DNA from: an uncultured Devosia sp.
Lineage (GTDB): Bacteria; Pseudomonadota; Alphaproteobacteria; Rhizobiales; Devosiaceae
DNA: 5,266 nt
Direction: 5' to 3'
NCBI GenBank assembly: GCA_946481445.1
Contig: CAMLOA010000179.1
Coordinates: forward strand, 1 to 5,266
A program made the translations under genes and the position numbers. Below are positions 1 through 5,266 of this stretch, in pieces; position 1 is the stretch's first letter, and every line of letters begins with the position of its first letter. The notes under the pieces were generated by a model. It was not told where the DNA came from and searched no databases. It was given only the letters and a program-made list of their open reading frames with translations.

Positions 1-2
1 AG

Positions 3-1238
3 TTCGGCATCCCTGTCGGCATCATGGAAGGCGTGGCCGAGCCGCTCGGGGAAATGGTCAAGCGCGCCTATACGTTCGAAGCAGGCCGCCGGCTGACAGC
101 CTCGATGGTGGACGAGGGGCAGCGCCCCGCGGTGATTGCAGGCCTGCTCAAATACACAACGACCGAAGCCATGCGCGACAGCATGGACGATGCCTTCGAC
201 ATCCATGGTGGCCGCGCCATCCAGGACGGGCCGGGCAATTACCTGTTCGGCGCCTATATGAGCATGCCGGTGGCCATCACGGTCGAGGGCGCCAATATCC
301 TCACGCGCACGCTGATGACGTTTGCGCAGGGCGTGCTGCGGGCGCACCCCTATCTGCTCAGGGAAGTGCAGGCTGCACAGAACAAGGATCGCGCCCAGGG
401 GCTCGACCAGTTCGACGCGGCCTTTGGCGGCCATACCAAGTTCATGCTGCGCAATATCGTTGCCAGCTTCCTGCACGGGGTGAGCAACGGCGCCTTCGCC
501 AGCACGCCCAACCAGGGGCCCATGGCCGGCTGGTATCGCAAGCTGCACCGCTATTCCCAGGCCTTCGCGCTGACCGCCGACTGGACCACGGTGTTCCTGG
601 GCGGCGCCCTCAAGCGCAAGCAGAAGATTTCCGGCCGCATGGCCGACATCCTTTCCGACCTCTACCTCATGTCCGCCACGCTGCGCCGCTTCGAGGACGA
701 GGGCCGGATCGAGGAAGACCGCGAACTGGTGGATGCCATCATGGCCGACCGTATCGCCAGCATGGAAAAGACCTTTGGCGAAGTCTTCGCCAACTTCCCC
801 AACCCGGTCTTCGCCTGGGCCATGCGCATCCTGTGCTTCCCGCTCGGGCGTCATGCCCAGCCGGCCAGCGACCGGGTGAACTACCGCTTTGTGCGGGCGG
901 TGCTGCGGCCGGGCGCCTTCCGCGACCGGCTGACCGTGGGTGCCTATGTGAGCATGGACCCCGAAGACGTGACCGGCGTGCTGGAAGACGCCTTTGCCAA
1001 GGTGACCGAGGCCGAGGATATCGAGGCAAAGTTCGTCAAGGCGGCCCGCAAGGGCGTGATCGAACGCCGCCTGGACCGCGATGCCATCGCCGATGCCGTG
1101 GCAGCCGGCGTGCTCAACGACAACGAGGCCGGCATCATGCGGGCGGCCGACGAAGCAACCAACCGGGTCGTGCAGGTGGACGATTTCGCCCGCGACGAGC
1201 TGGCGGCGCCGGCCAAGCACCGGGTGGCGGCAGAGTAG
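3..1238 (+). CDS. fadE: Acyl-CoA dehydrogenase, FadE type (C-terminal part, 5' end outside window)
   Basis: This enzyme catalyses the FAD-dependent first step of beta-oxidation, turning acyl-CoA into trans-2-enoyl-CoA. The reading frame is open to the left edge: FGIPVGIMEGVAEPL begins at base 3, so the ATG at base 24 is internal and the gene starts upstream. The visible 411 residues match, from memory, the second half of E. coli FadE (about 814 residues). First comes the end of the acyl-CoA dehydrogenase helical domain, about residues 1-115 of the visible part. It includes DIHGG and ITVEGANILTR; the Glu of VEG (visible residue 95, codon 285-287) aligns with the catalytic base of the family. 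After it comes the FadE-specific C-terminal domain (DUF1974 type), with HPYL, LGGALKRK, ISGRMADILSDLYL, FPLGRH and a final VDDFARDELAAP. The frame ends cleanly at TAG with no break. fadJ and fadI follow on the same strand, as expected for a beta-oxidation cluster. Family assignment is firm; substrate chain length cannot be read. Confidence 0.95.
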   Translation, partial: FGIPVGIMEGVAEPLGEMVKRAYTFEAGRRLTASMVDEGQRPAVIAGLLKYTTTEAMRDSMDDAFDIHGGRAIQDGPGNYLFGAYMSMPVAITVEGANILTRTLMTFAQGVLRAHPYLLREVQAAQNKDRAQGLDQFDAAFGGHTKFMLRNIVASFLHGVSNGAFASTPNQGPMAGWYRKLHRYSQAFALTADWTTVFLGGALKRKQKISGRMADILSDLYLMSATLRRFEDEGRIEEDRELVDAIMADRIASMEKTFGEVFANFPNPVFAWAMRILCFPLGRHAQPASDRVNYRFVRAVLRPGAFRDRLTVGAYVSMDPEDVTGVLEDAFAKVTEAEDIEAKFVKAARKGVIERRLDRDAIADAVAAGVLNDNEAGIMRAADEATNRVVQVDDFARDELAAPAKHRVAAE

Positions 1239-1248
1239 CTGTTTTTTG

Positions 1249-1339
1249 CCCACCGGGTCATTCCCGCGAAAGCGGGAACCCCTGTTGGCTGTGTGAGGGA
1301 GAACGGAGGTTCCCGCTTTCGCGGGAATGACCCGGTGGG
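1249..1339. repeat. REP/BIME-like pair: perfect 32-base inverted repeat with nested hairpins
   Basis: Arm 1 (1249-1280) and arm 2 (1308-1339) are exact reverse complements over 32 bases, separated by a 27-base spacer (1281-1307). Each arm also holds its own hairpin: TTCCCGC-GAAA-GCGGGAA at 1261-1278 and the complementary form at 1310-1327, a 7-bp stem with a 4-base loop (GAAA, a GNRA tetraloop, in the first). The element can therefore fold as one long stem or as two short ones. The core resembles the dispersed intergenic palindrome common in proteobacterial genomes, which conceptually translates to HSRESGN- or PAKAG-like peptides. Two head-to-head copies are the arrangement called BIME in REP systems, which RAYT-type transposases are thought to spread. 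It fills most of the fadE-fadJ gap, starting 10 bases after the fadE stop and ending 42 bases before the fadJ ATG. The inverted repeat is seen directly; the REP class and any effect on mRNA are inference. Confidence 0.88.
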
Positions 1340-1370
1340 GGTAGACAGGTCCCAAGCAGGCCCACCCTAA

Positions 1371-1376
1371 GAGGAG
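1371..1376 (+). promoter_or_regulatory. Ribosome binding site of fadJ
   Basis: GAGGAG lies five bases before the ATG at 1382. This fixes the start of the fadJ frame, and no better ATG or GTG lies upstream. It is the strongest Shine-Dalgarno sequence in the window and lies 31 bases beyond the end of the palindrome pair, so translation can start independently of fadE. Confidence 0.8.
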
Positions 1377-1381
1377 CAAAA

Positions 1382-3343
1382 ATGATCCAGCCGCAGATGC
1401 CCGAGACCAAGCACTGGAGTTTCCACCGGGACGTGGAAAACCTGGGCTGGCTCACCATCAATTCGCCTGGCGCGCCGGTGAACACACTGAGCCGCGAGGC
1501 CATCATGGAGCTCGAGCAGTTGGTGGGGCGGTTCGAGGAACTGGCCCAGACCGGTGAACTGGCGGGCGTGATCCTGCTCTCGGGCAAGGACAGCGGCTTC
1601 ATCGCCGGTGCCGATGTCAGCGAATTCGACGCCATGAGCGACTTTTCGGTGCTGCCGGAGGCGCTCAAGCGCACCCATGCGCTGTTCGCCCGCATCGAAG
1701 GGCTCAAGATTCCGGTGGTAGCGGGCATTCACGGCTTCTGCCTGGGCGGCGGACTGGAATTGGCGCTGGCCTGCCACTACCGGATCGCGGTCAATGACGA
1801 CAAGACGCGCATCGGCTTCCCGGAAGTGAACCTGGGCATCTTCCCCGGCTTTGGCGGCACGGGCCGATCGATCCGGCAGGCCGGCCCGGTCGACGCCATG
1901 CAGATCATGCTGACCGGGCGCATGCTCAAGGCCGGTGCAGCCCGGGGGCTGAACCTCGTCGACAAGCTGGTGCGCCACCGCGACATGCTGCGCTGGGAAG
2001 CGCGCAAGGCAGTCCTGACCAAGAAGCGGTCCAGCGAAGCCGGCTTGGCCAAGAAGGCCATGGCGATGGGGCCGCTGCGCGGCTACGTCGCCAACAAGAT
2101 GCGCGCCGAGGCCGGCAAGAAGGCCCGGCCCGAGCACTATCCGGCGCCATACGCGCTGATCGACCTGTTCGAGAAGCATGGCGACGACTGGAAGGCCATG
2201 ATCCGCGGCGAGATCGATGCCTTCGTTCCGCTGATGGGGAGCGATACGGCGACCAATCTGCGCCGGGTGTTCTTTGCCTCCGAAGCGCTCAAGAAGCAGG
2301 GCATCAAGGGCGCCAGGTTTGCGCGGGTGCATGTGATCGGTGCGGGCGTGATGGGGGGCGACATTGCTGCCTGGTGCGCGCTGCGTGGCATGAGTGTGAC
2401 CCTGCAGGACCTCGACATGGAGCGGATCCAGCCGGCGCTGGACCGCGGCAAGAAGCTGTTCAAGAAGCGGCTGAGAAAGAAGCACGAGGTCGACGCCGCC
2501 GTGATGCGGCTCGAAGCCGACCCCACCGGCAAGGGCGTGGCGCGGGCCGATGTCATCATCGAGGCGGTGGTGGAAAAGCTCGAGGTCAAGCAGGCCATCT
2601 TCTCGGGCATAGAGGGCAAGATGAAGCCGGGCGCCATCATGGCGACCAATACTTCCTCGATCGAGCTTGAGCGCATTGCCGAGGCCCTCAAGGATCCGGC
2701 GCGGCTGATCGGCTTGCACTTCTTCAACCCGGTGGCGCAGCTGCCGCTGGTCGAAGTGATCCGTTCGACCTTCAATACCGATGCCGAAATCGGCAAGGGC
2801 GCGGCCTTCGCGCTGGCCATCGGCAAATCGCCGGTCGTGGTCAAGTCGGCTCCGGGCTTCCTCGTCAACCGCGTGCTGATGCCCTACATGCTGGGCGCGG
2901 TGCAGCGCGTGGAGGCCGGCGAGAGCAAGGAACTGCTCGATGCGGCCGCGGTTGCCTTCGGCATGCCGATGGGCCCGATCGAGCTGATGGATACGGTGGG
3001 CCTGGATGTGGGCAAGTCGGTGGCGACCGAACTGGGCCACCAGGTTCCGGCCGAGAGCAAGTTCGCCACCCTGGTGAAAGAGGGCAAGCTGGGACGCAAG
3101 ACCGGTGAGGGCTTCTACAAGTGGGTCGATGGCAAGGCGCAGAAGGGCGAGGTGCCCCCGCATGCCGACCTGGCCGGCCTGGGCCGCGAACTGGTGCGGC
3201 CGCTGGTGGACATGACGGAAGTGGTGGTGGCCGAGGGCGTCGTCGCCAATGATGGCCTGGCCGATATTGGTGTGATCATGGGGACGGGCTTTGCGCCGTT
3301 CCTGGGCGGGCCGCTCAAGGCGCGCAAGGACGGGAAGGCGTAA
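1382..3343 (+). CDS. fadJ: Bifunctional enoyl-CoA hydratase / 3-hydroxyacyl-CoA dehydrogenase (FadJ/FadB type)
   Basis: This protein of 653 residues catalyses hydration of 2-enoyl-CoA and NAD-dependent oxidation of the resulting 3-hydroxyacyl-CoA, steps two and three of beta-oxidation, and normally works in a complex with the thiolase encoded next. The N-terminal crotonase domain covers about residues 15-200: FIAGADV (73-79) and GFCLGGGLE (118-126) form the oxyanion hole, and Glu126 and Glu148 (in FPEVNLGI) align with the two catalytic glutamates of E. coli FadB. A Lys/Arg-rich linker follows, then a Rossmann NAD domain with G320-A-G-V-M-G-G and NTSSI at 423-427. The dehydrogenase pair His446 (GLHFFNPV) and Glu458 (PLVEVI) has the same 12-residue spacing as in FadB. 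The C-terminal domain includes APGFLVNR (490-497), FGMPMGPIELMD and GRKTGEGFYKW. At 653 residues it is shorter than E. coli FadB (729) or FadJ (714); the missing part is mostly the tail after GFAPFLGGP. I use fadJ because the partner is FadI-like; fadB is an equally common label. Confidence 0.95.
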   Translation: MIQPQMPETKHWSFHRDVENLGWLTINSPGAPVNTLSREAIMELEQLVGRFEELAQTGELAGVILLSGKDSGFIAGADVSEFDAMSDFSVLPEALKRTHALFARIEGLKIPVVAGIHGFCLGGGLELALACHYRIAVNDDKTRIGFPEVNLGIFPGFGGTGRSIRQAGPVDAMQIMLTGRMLKAGAARGLNLVDKLVRHRDMLRWEARKAVLTKKRSSEAGLAKKAMAMGPLRGYVANKMRAEAGKKARPEHYPAPYALIDLFEKHGDDWKAMIRGEIDAFVPLMGSDTATNLRRVFFASEALKKQGIKGARFARVHVIGAGVMGGDIAAWCALRGMSVTLQDLDMERIQPALDRGKKLFKKRLRKKHEVDAAVMRLEADPTGKGVARADVIIEAVVEKLEVKQAIFSGIEGKMKPGAIMATNTSSIELERIAEALKDPARLIGLHFFNPVAQLPLVEVIRSTFNTDAEIGKGAAFALAIGKSPVVVKSAPGFLVNRVLMPYMLGAVQRVEAGESKELLDAAAVAFGMPMGPIELMDTVGLDVGKSVATELGHQVPAESKFATLVKEGKLGRKTGEGFYKWVDGKAQKGEVPPHADLAGLGRELVRPLVDMTEVVVAEGVVANDGLADIGVIMGTGFAPFLGGPLKARKDGKA

Positions 3344-3344
3344 C

Positions 3345-4625
3345 ATGGCTGAACTTCGCAAAGTCGCAATCGTGGGCTCGGCGCGCATTCCGTTTGCGCG
3401 CGGCAACACCGCCTATGTGGAAGAAACCAACCTCTCCATGCTGGGGACCGCGCTGGGCGGGCTGGCCGAGAAATACGGCCTGAAGGGCGAAAAGATCGAC
3501 GAGGTCATGGCCGGCGCGGTGATCGGGCATTCCCGTGATTTCAACCTCGCCCGGGAAGCGACGCTGGACGCCGGCTTCTCGCCGCGCACACCGGGCACGA
3601 CGATGCAGATCGCTTGCGGAACGAGCCTGCAGGCGGCCCTCACCCTGGGCGCCAAGATCGCCGCGGGCGAGATCGACAGCGGCATTGCGGCGGGCTCCGA
3701 CACGGTCAGCGACAGCCCCATCGTGTTCGGCAACAAGTTTCAGCACCGGCTGCTCGATGTGAACAAGGCCCGTTCGACCGGCGAGAAGTTCAAGGCTTTC
3801 AAGGGCTTTTCCTTCGGGGAACTGACCCCGGTTGCGCCCTCGGTCAACGAGCCGCGCACCGGCATGTCCATGGGCCAACATTGCGAATTGATGGCCAAGC
3901 AATGGGGCGTGACCCGCCAGGAGCAGGATGAGCTCGCCGTTGCCAGCCACCGTAACGCGGCCAAGGCCTATGACGAGGGTTTCCACGATGACCTGCTGGT
4001 GCAGTGCGCGGGCCTCGTGCGCGACAACAATGTCCGGCCCGATGCCAATCTGGACAAGATGGCGACGCTGAAGCCGGCCTTCGACAAATCGGGCAATGGC
4101 ACGCTCACGGCTGGCAATTCCACGCCGCTGACCGATGGCGCATCCTCGGTGCTGCTGGCCAGCGAAGACTGGGCGAAAGCGCGCGGCCTGCCCGTGCTGG
4201 CCTACCTCACCATGGGCCGGGTGGCCGGCAATGACTTCGCCCATGGCGAAGGCTTGCTGATGGCGCCGACCATTGCCGTCAGCGAAATGCTGGCCCGCGC
4301 CAACCTCACATTCGACCAGATCGACTATTTCGAGCTGCACGAAGCCTTTGCCGCGCAGGTCCTGTGTACCCTCAAGGCCTGGAATGACCCGGCCTATTGC
4401 AAGGACGTGCTGGGCCGCGACAGCGTGCTGGGGCCTGTCGACCCGGCCAAGATCAACGTCAAGGGCTCGAGCCTGGCCTATGGTCACCCGTTCGCCGCGA
4501 CCGGCGCGCGCATCCTTGGGCTGACGGCCAAGCTGCTTTCGACCGAACCCGGCAAGCGCGCGCTGCTCAGCGTGTGCACGGCTGGTGGCATGGGTGTGGC
4601 GGCTCTGGTAGAAAGCGCGGCATGA
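3345..4625 (+). CDS. fadI: 3-ketoacyl-CoA thiolase / acetyl-CoA acyltransferase (FadI type)
   Basis: This protein of 426 residues catalyses CoA-dependent cleavage of 3-ketoacyl-CoA to acetyl-CoA and a shortened acyl-CoA, the last step of the cycle. The nucleophilic cysteine is Cys91 in IACGTSLQA. His332 lies in HEAFAAQ, His381 in SLAYGHPFAATGAR and the second acid/base cysteine Cys411 in CTAGGMG, which completes the thiolase active site. The AYGHPFAATGAR form and the length (E. coli FadI is 436) favour the FadI/mitochondrial trifunctional-beta subgroup over FadA. The ATG at 3345 is chosen because MAELRKVAIVGSARIPF is the normal thiolase N-terminus, it lies one base after the fadJ stop, and a purine-rich stretch (3326-3338) precedes it. 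The frame extends upstream to an ATG at 3291, but that would add 18 arginine-rich residues inside fadJ. The one-base spacing from fadJ indicates co-transcription and probably translational coupling, fitting a FadJ-FadI complex. Confidence 0.95.
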   Translation: MAELRKVAIVGSARIPFARGNTAYVEETNLSMLGTALGGLAEKYGLKGEKIDEVMAGAVIGHSRDFNLAREATLDAGFSPRTPGTTMQIACGTSLQAALTLGAKIAAGEIDSGIAAGSDTVSDSPIVFGNKFQHRLLDVNKARSTGEKFKAFKGFSFGELTPVAPSVNEPRTGMSMGQHCELMAKQWGVTRQEQDELAVASHRNAAKAYDEGFHDDLLVQCAGLVRDNNVRPDANLDKMATLKPAFDKSGNGTLTAGNSTPLTDGASSVLLASEDWAKARGLPVLAYLTMGRVAGNDFAHGEGLLMAPTIAVSEMLARANLTFDQIDYFELHEAFAAQVLCTLKAWNDPAYCKDVLGRDSVLGPVDPAKINVKGSSLAYGHPFAATGARILGLTAKLLSTEPGKRALLSVCTAGGMGVAALVESAA

Positions 4626-4780
4626 GCGACAATGTCGTCAAGTTCAGGCGGCCCGAGAAGAAGCCCGAGCCGCCGGTAAGAAAGCCCGGCGGCCCGCTGC
4701 CGGGCTGGGTACCGTTTGCCGTGCTGGTGGCGGTTGCCGTCGCGATCTATGCCCTGCGACAGGCGGGCCTGTTCGGCTGA
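4622..4780 (+). CDS. Small proline/lysine-rich single-pass membrane protein, function unknown
   Basis: A 52-residue frame whose ATG overlaps the fadI stop in the four bases ATGA (4622-4625), the classic arrangement for translational coupling. No clear Shine-Dalgarno sequence precedes it, which fits re-initiation by ribosomes ending fadI. The N-terminal part (about 1-28) is basic and proline-rich, starting MSDNVVKFRRPEKKPEPP. It is followed by one hydrophobic segment (about 29-46, WVPFAVLVAVAVAIYAL) and a short tail, RQAGLFG. The positive charge before the segment predicts the N-terminus in the cytoplasm. There is no cysteine lipobox or signal-peptidase site. Small proteins with a similar VVKFRRP-type start and one membrane segment seem familiar from alphaproteobacterial genomes, but I cannot name a family or a function. 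The frame could be fortuitous, but the overlap, composition and clean membrane segment argue that it is real. Confidence 0.78.
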   Translation: MSDNVVKFRRPEKKPEPPVRKPGGPLPGWVPFAVLVAVAVAIYALRQAGLFG

Positions 4781-4789
4781 CGCATTTTT
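4763..4789 (+). terminator. Candidate intrinsic terminator at the end of the fad cluster
   Basis: The last codons of the small membrane protein gene can form a stem: GCGGGCC (4763-4769) pairs with GGCT (4775-4778) and CGC (4781-4783) around the loop TGTTC. The stem has one G-T pair and a two-base bulge. One A then separates it from five T (4785-4789). The position fits the end of the operon. The stem is short and bulged and the T tract modest, so this is only a candidate. Confidence 0.35.
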
Positions 4790-4935
4790 GATCCGTTCCG
4801 CCGCCTTTCGGGGCAATTGAGCATCCCGTTCTCGTGTTCGTGAACGCCGCGCAAAGCCATTCCGGCTTCGTGATTGTCAACAGCGTGTTAATAATCCGGC
4901 TCTGCTTTACGCTTAGGTCAATCTTTTGCTTGTCA

Positions 4936-4963
4936 GTGGACGGATTACCGTAATACCGTCCAC
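4936..4963. promoter_or_regulatory. 28-base near-perfect palindrome, possible operator or leader hairpin
   Basis: GTGGACGG (4936-4943) is the exact reverse complement of CCGTCCAC (4956-4963). Between them ATTAC-C-GTAAT (4944-4954) is itself palindromic. Only the extra A at 4955 breaks full symmetry, giving 13 paired positions in two blocks. The centre can also be read as a tandem direct repeat, ATTACCGT then AATACCGT (4944-4959). The element ends 110 bases before the ATG of the binding-protein gene. It could be a dimeric regulator site or an RNA hairpin; the sequence does not decide. No T tract follows closely, so it is not a standard terminator. Confidence 0.45.
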
Positions 4964-4972
4964 CAATCTTGA

Positions 4973-4993
4973 CCGGCGGGTAAAAACCGCCGG
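4973..4993. repeat. GC-only hairpin in the leader of the binding-protein gene
   Basis: CCGGCGG (4973-4979) pairs perfectly with CCGCCGG (4987-4993) around the seven-base loop GTAAAAA. It starts nine bases after the 28-base palindrome and ends 80 bases before the start codon. No T run follows, so termination here is unlikely. It would be a stable element of the 5' untranslated RNA if transcription starts upstream. Confidence 0.5.
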
Positions 4994-5056
4994 GCAGGGG
5001 TCCATTTGCAGTTTCCGGCAAGAGACCGGGACGGAAAAAACTTCAGGAAATTCCAC

Positions 5057-5062
5057 AAGGAG
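5057..5062 (+). promoter_or_regulatory. Ribosome binding site of the binding-protein gene
   Basis: AAGGAG lies 11 bases before the ATG at 5074, slightly longer than the usual spacing. A nearer ATG at 5063 is out of frame with the signal peptide and directly abuts the AAGGAG, so 5074 is preferred. Confidence 0.65.
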
Positions 5063-5073
5063 ATGGGACGAGA

Positions 5074-5266
5074 ATGAAATTCACTCAGATTCTCAAGGCT
5101 GCCGCGCTCGCCGGCACGGTATCGCTGATGGCGATCACCGCTGCACAGGCCGTGACGCTGCGTTTGGGCAATGGCGGCGAGCCCGGCTCGATCGACCCCC
5201 ATCACGCCGAAGGCGACTGGGAAAACCGCATCATCGGCGACTATATCGAAGGCCTGATGACGGAAG
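5074..5266 (+). CDS. Oligopeptide/dipeptide ABC transporter substrate-binding protein (N-terminal part, 3' end outside window)
   Basis: The first 64 residues of a periplasmic solute-binding protein that would capture peptides (or similar solutes) and deliver them to an inner-membrane ABC permease. Residues 1-26 form a typical Sec signal peptide: MKFTQILK, a hydrophobic stretch, then TAAQA with probable cleavage after Ala26. The mature protein starts VTLRLGNGGEPGSIDPHHAEGDWENRIIGDYIEGLMTE. The pattern of R-x-GNGGEP-x-S-x-DPH, then a W-E-x-x-I segment and EGL, is the N-terminal signature of the DppA/OppA/MppA family (SBP_bac_5), whose full length is usually 500-550 residues. The frame runs off the right edge without a stop. 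Permease and ATPase genes would be expected downstream, outside the window. It probably starts its own transcription unit, given the 293-base gap before it. The ligand cannot be predicted from this fragment. Confidence 0.87.
   Translation, partial: MKFTQILKAAALAGTVSLMAITAAQAVTLRLGNGGEPGSIDPHHAEGDWENRIIGDYIEGLMTE

Larger units (their letters stand above)
4781..5073. other. 293-base intergenic region and leader before the binding-protein gene
   Basis: No frame here looks like a gene. The stretch is clearly less GC-rich than the flanking genes, especially 4871-4935, as expected for a promoter region. A possible -10 element, AATAAT at 4890-4895, has no good -35 partner at the usual distance. TTGCTT at 4926-4931 with CGTAAT at 4949-4954 is an equally weak alternative. 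The downstream half holds the two inverted repeats listed separately and then an A-rich, purine-rich run to the ribosome binding site. No known riboswitch or tRNA is recognised. Confidence 0.5.

Noticed and set aside
24..26. ATG at 24 as the start of the first gene
   Set aside because: The frame stays open to the left edge and residues before it (FGIPVGI) are conserved FadE sequence, so this is an internal methionine.
833..1330. 165-codon + strand frame overlapping the end of fadE
   Set aside because: Out-of-frame reading of fadE, Arg/Gly-rich, and its tail is only the translated palindrome (HSRESGN).
1241..1339. Palindrome pair plus T run as an intrinsic terminator of fadE
   Set aside because: The T run (1242-1247) lies before the stem on the + strand and reads as A on the minus strand after the stem; no T run follows the second arm, so neither strand has terminator architecture.
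1342..1370. Promoter for fadJ with TAGACA as -35
   Set aside because: The bases 17 downstream (CCCTAA) do not resemble a -10 element and would lie inside the ribosome-binding region.
3291..3344. Upstream ATG extension of fadI
   Set aside because: It would add 18 Arg-rich residues encoded within fadJ; thiolases begin at MAELRKVAIVG, one base after the fadJ stop.
1367..3409. 680-codon open frame on the minus strand across fadJ
   Set aside because: It is a shadow of fadJ produced by strong third-position G/C bias. It is rich in His, Arg, Gln and Leu, has no recognisable domain and covers a gene with clear catalytic motifs.
3315..4487. 390-codon open frame on the minus strand across fadI
   Set aside because: Same kind of high-GC antisense shadow, with low-complexity composition and no family motif.
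4836..4845. GTTC-GT-GAAC palindrome
   Set aside because: Short, with a two-base loop and no following T tract; not distinguishable from chance.
4644..5205. Minus-strand frames of 125 and 86 codons in the intergenic region
   Set aside because: They run across the palindromes and into the signal-peptide coding region, have no recognisable features, and conflict with the clear + strand genes.

Overview
The window carries part of a high-GC alphaproteobacterial fatty-acid beta-oxidation cluster, followed by the start of a peptide-type ABC transporter gene. The likely source is the Hyphomicrobiales, possibly a Devosia-like organism. This rests on the strong G/C bias at third codon positions, a FadE/FadJ/FadI-type gene set, a dispersed palindrome of the kind common in such genomes, and the style of the solute-binding protein. 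The genus is a guess. All genes seen are on the + strand.

Layout: (1) 1-1238 is the C-terminal half of a FadE-type acyl-CoA dehydrogenase, entering from the left edge. (2) 1239-1381 is a 143-base gap, two thirds of which is a perfect 32-base inverted repeat (a REP/BIME-like pair), followed by a good ribosome binding site. (3) 1382-3343 is a bifunctional enoyl-CoA hydratase/3-hydroxyacyl-CoA dehydrogenase of FadJ/FadB type with both active sites intact. (4) 3345-4625, one base later, is a FadI-type 3-ketoacyl-CoA thiolase with its catalytic residues. (5) 4622-4780 is a 52-residue, proline- and lysine-rich, single-membrane-segment protein whose ATG overlaps the thiolase stop (ATGA). (6) 4781-5073 is a 293-base intergenic region, more AT-rich than the genes, holding two clear inverted repeats and no credible gene. 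(7) 5074 to the right edge is the secreted N-terminus of an oligopeptide/dipeptide-binding protein of an ABC importer.

Together FadE (acyl-CoA to enoyl-CoA), FadJ (enoyl-CoA to 3-ketoacyl-CoA) and FadI (thiolysis to acetyl-CoA plus a shortened acyl-CoA) supply every step of one beta-oxidation turn. fadJ, fadI and the small membrane protein gene are packed tightly enough to be one transcription unit. fadE may belong to the same unit, but the palindrome separates it. The binding-protein gene most likely begins a separate transport operon with its own leader.

I see no phage, CRISPR, toxin-antitoxin, tRNA or rRNA feature, and no convincing new system. The less ordinary items are the intra-operon palindrome pair, the coupled small membrane protein, and the structured leader before the transporter gene.
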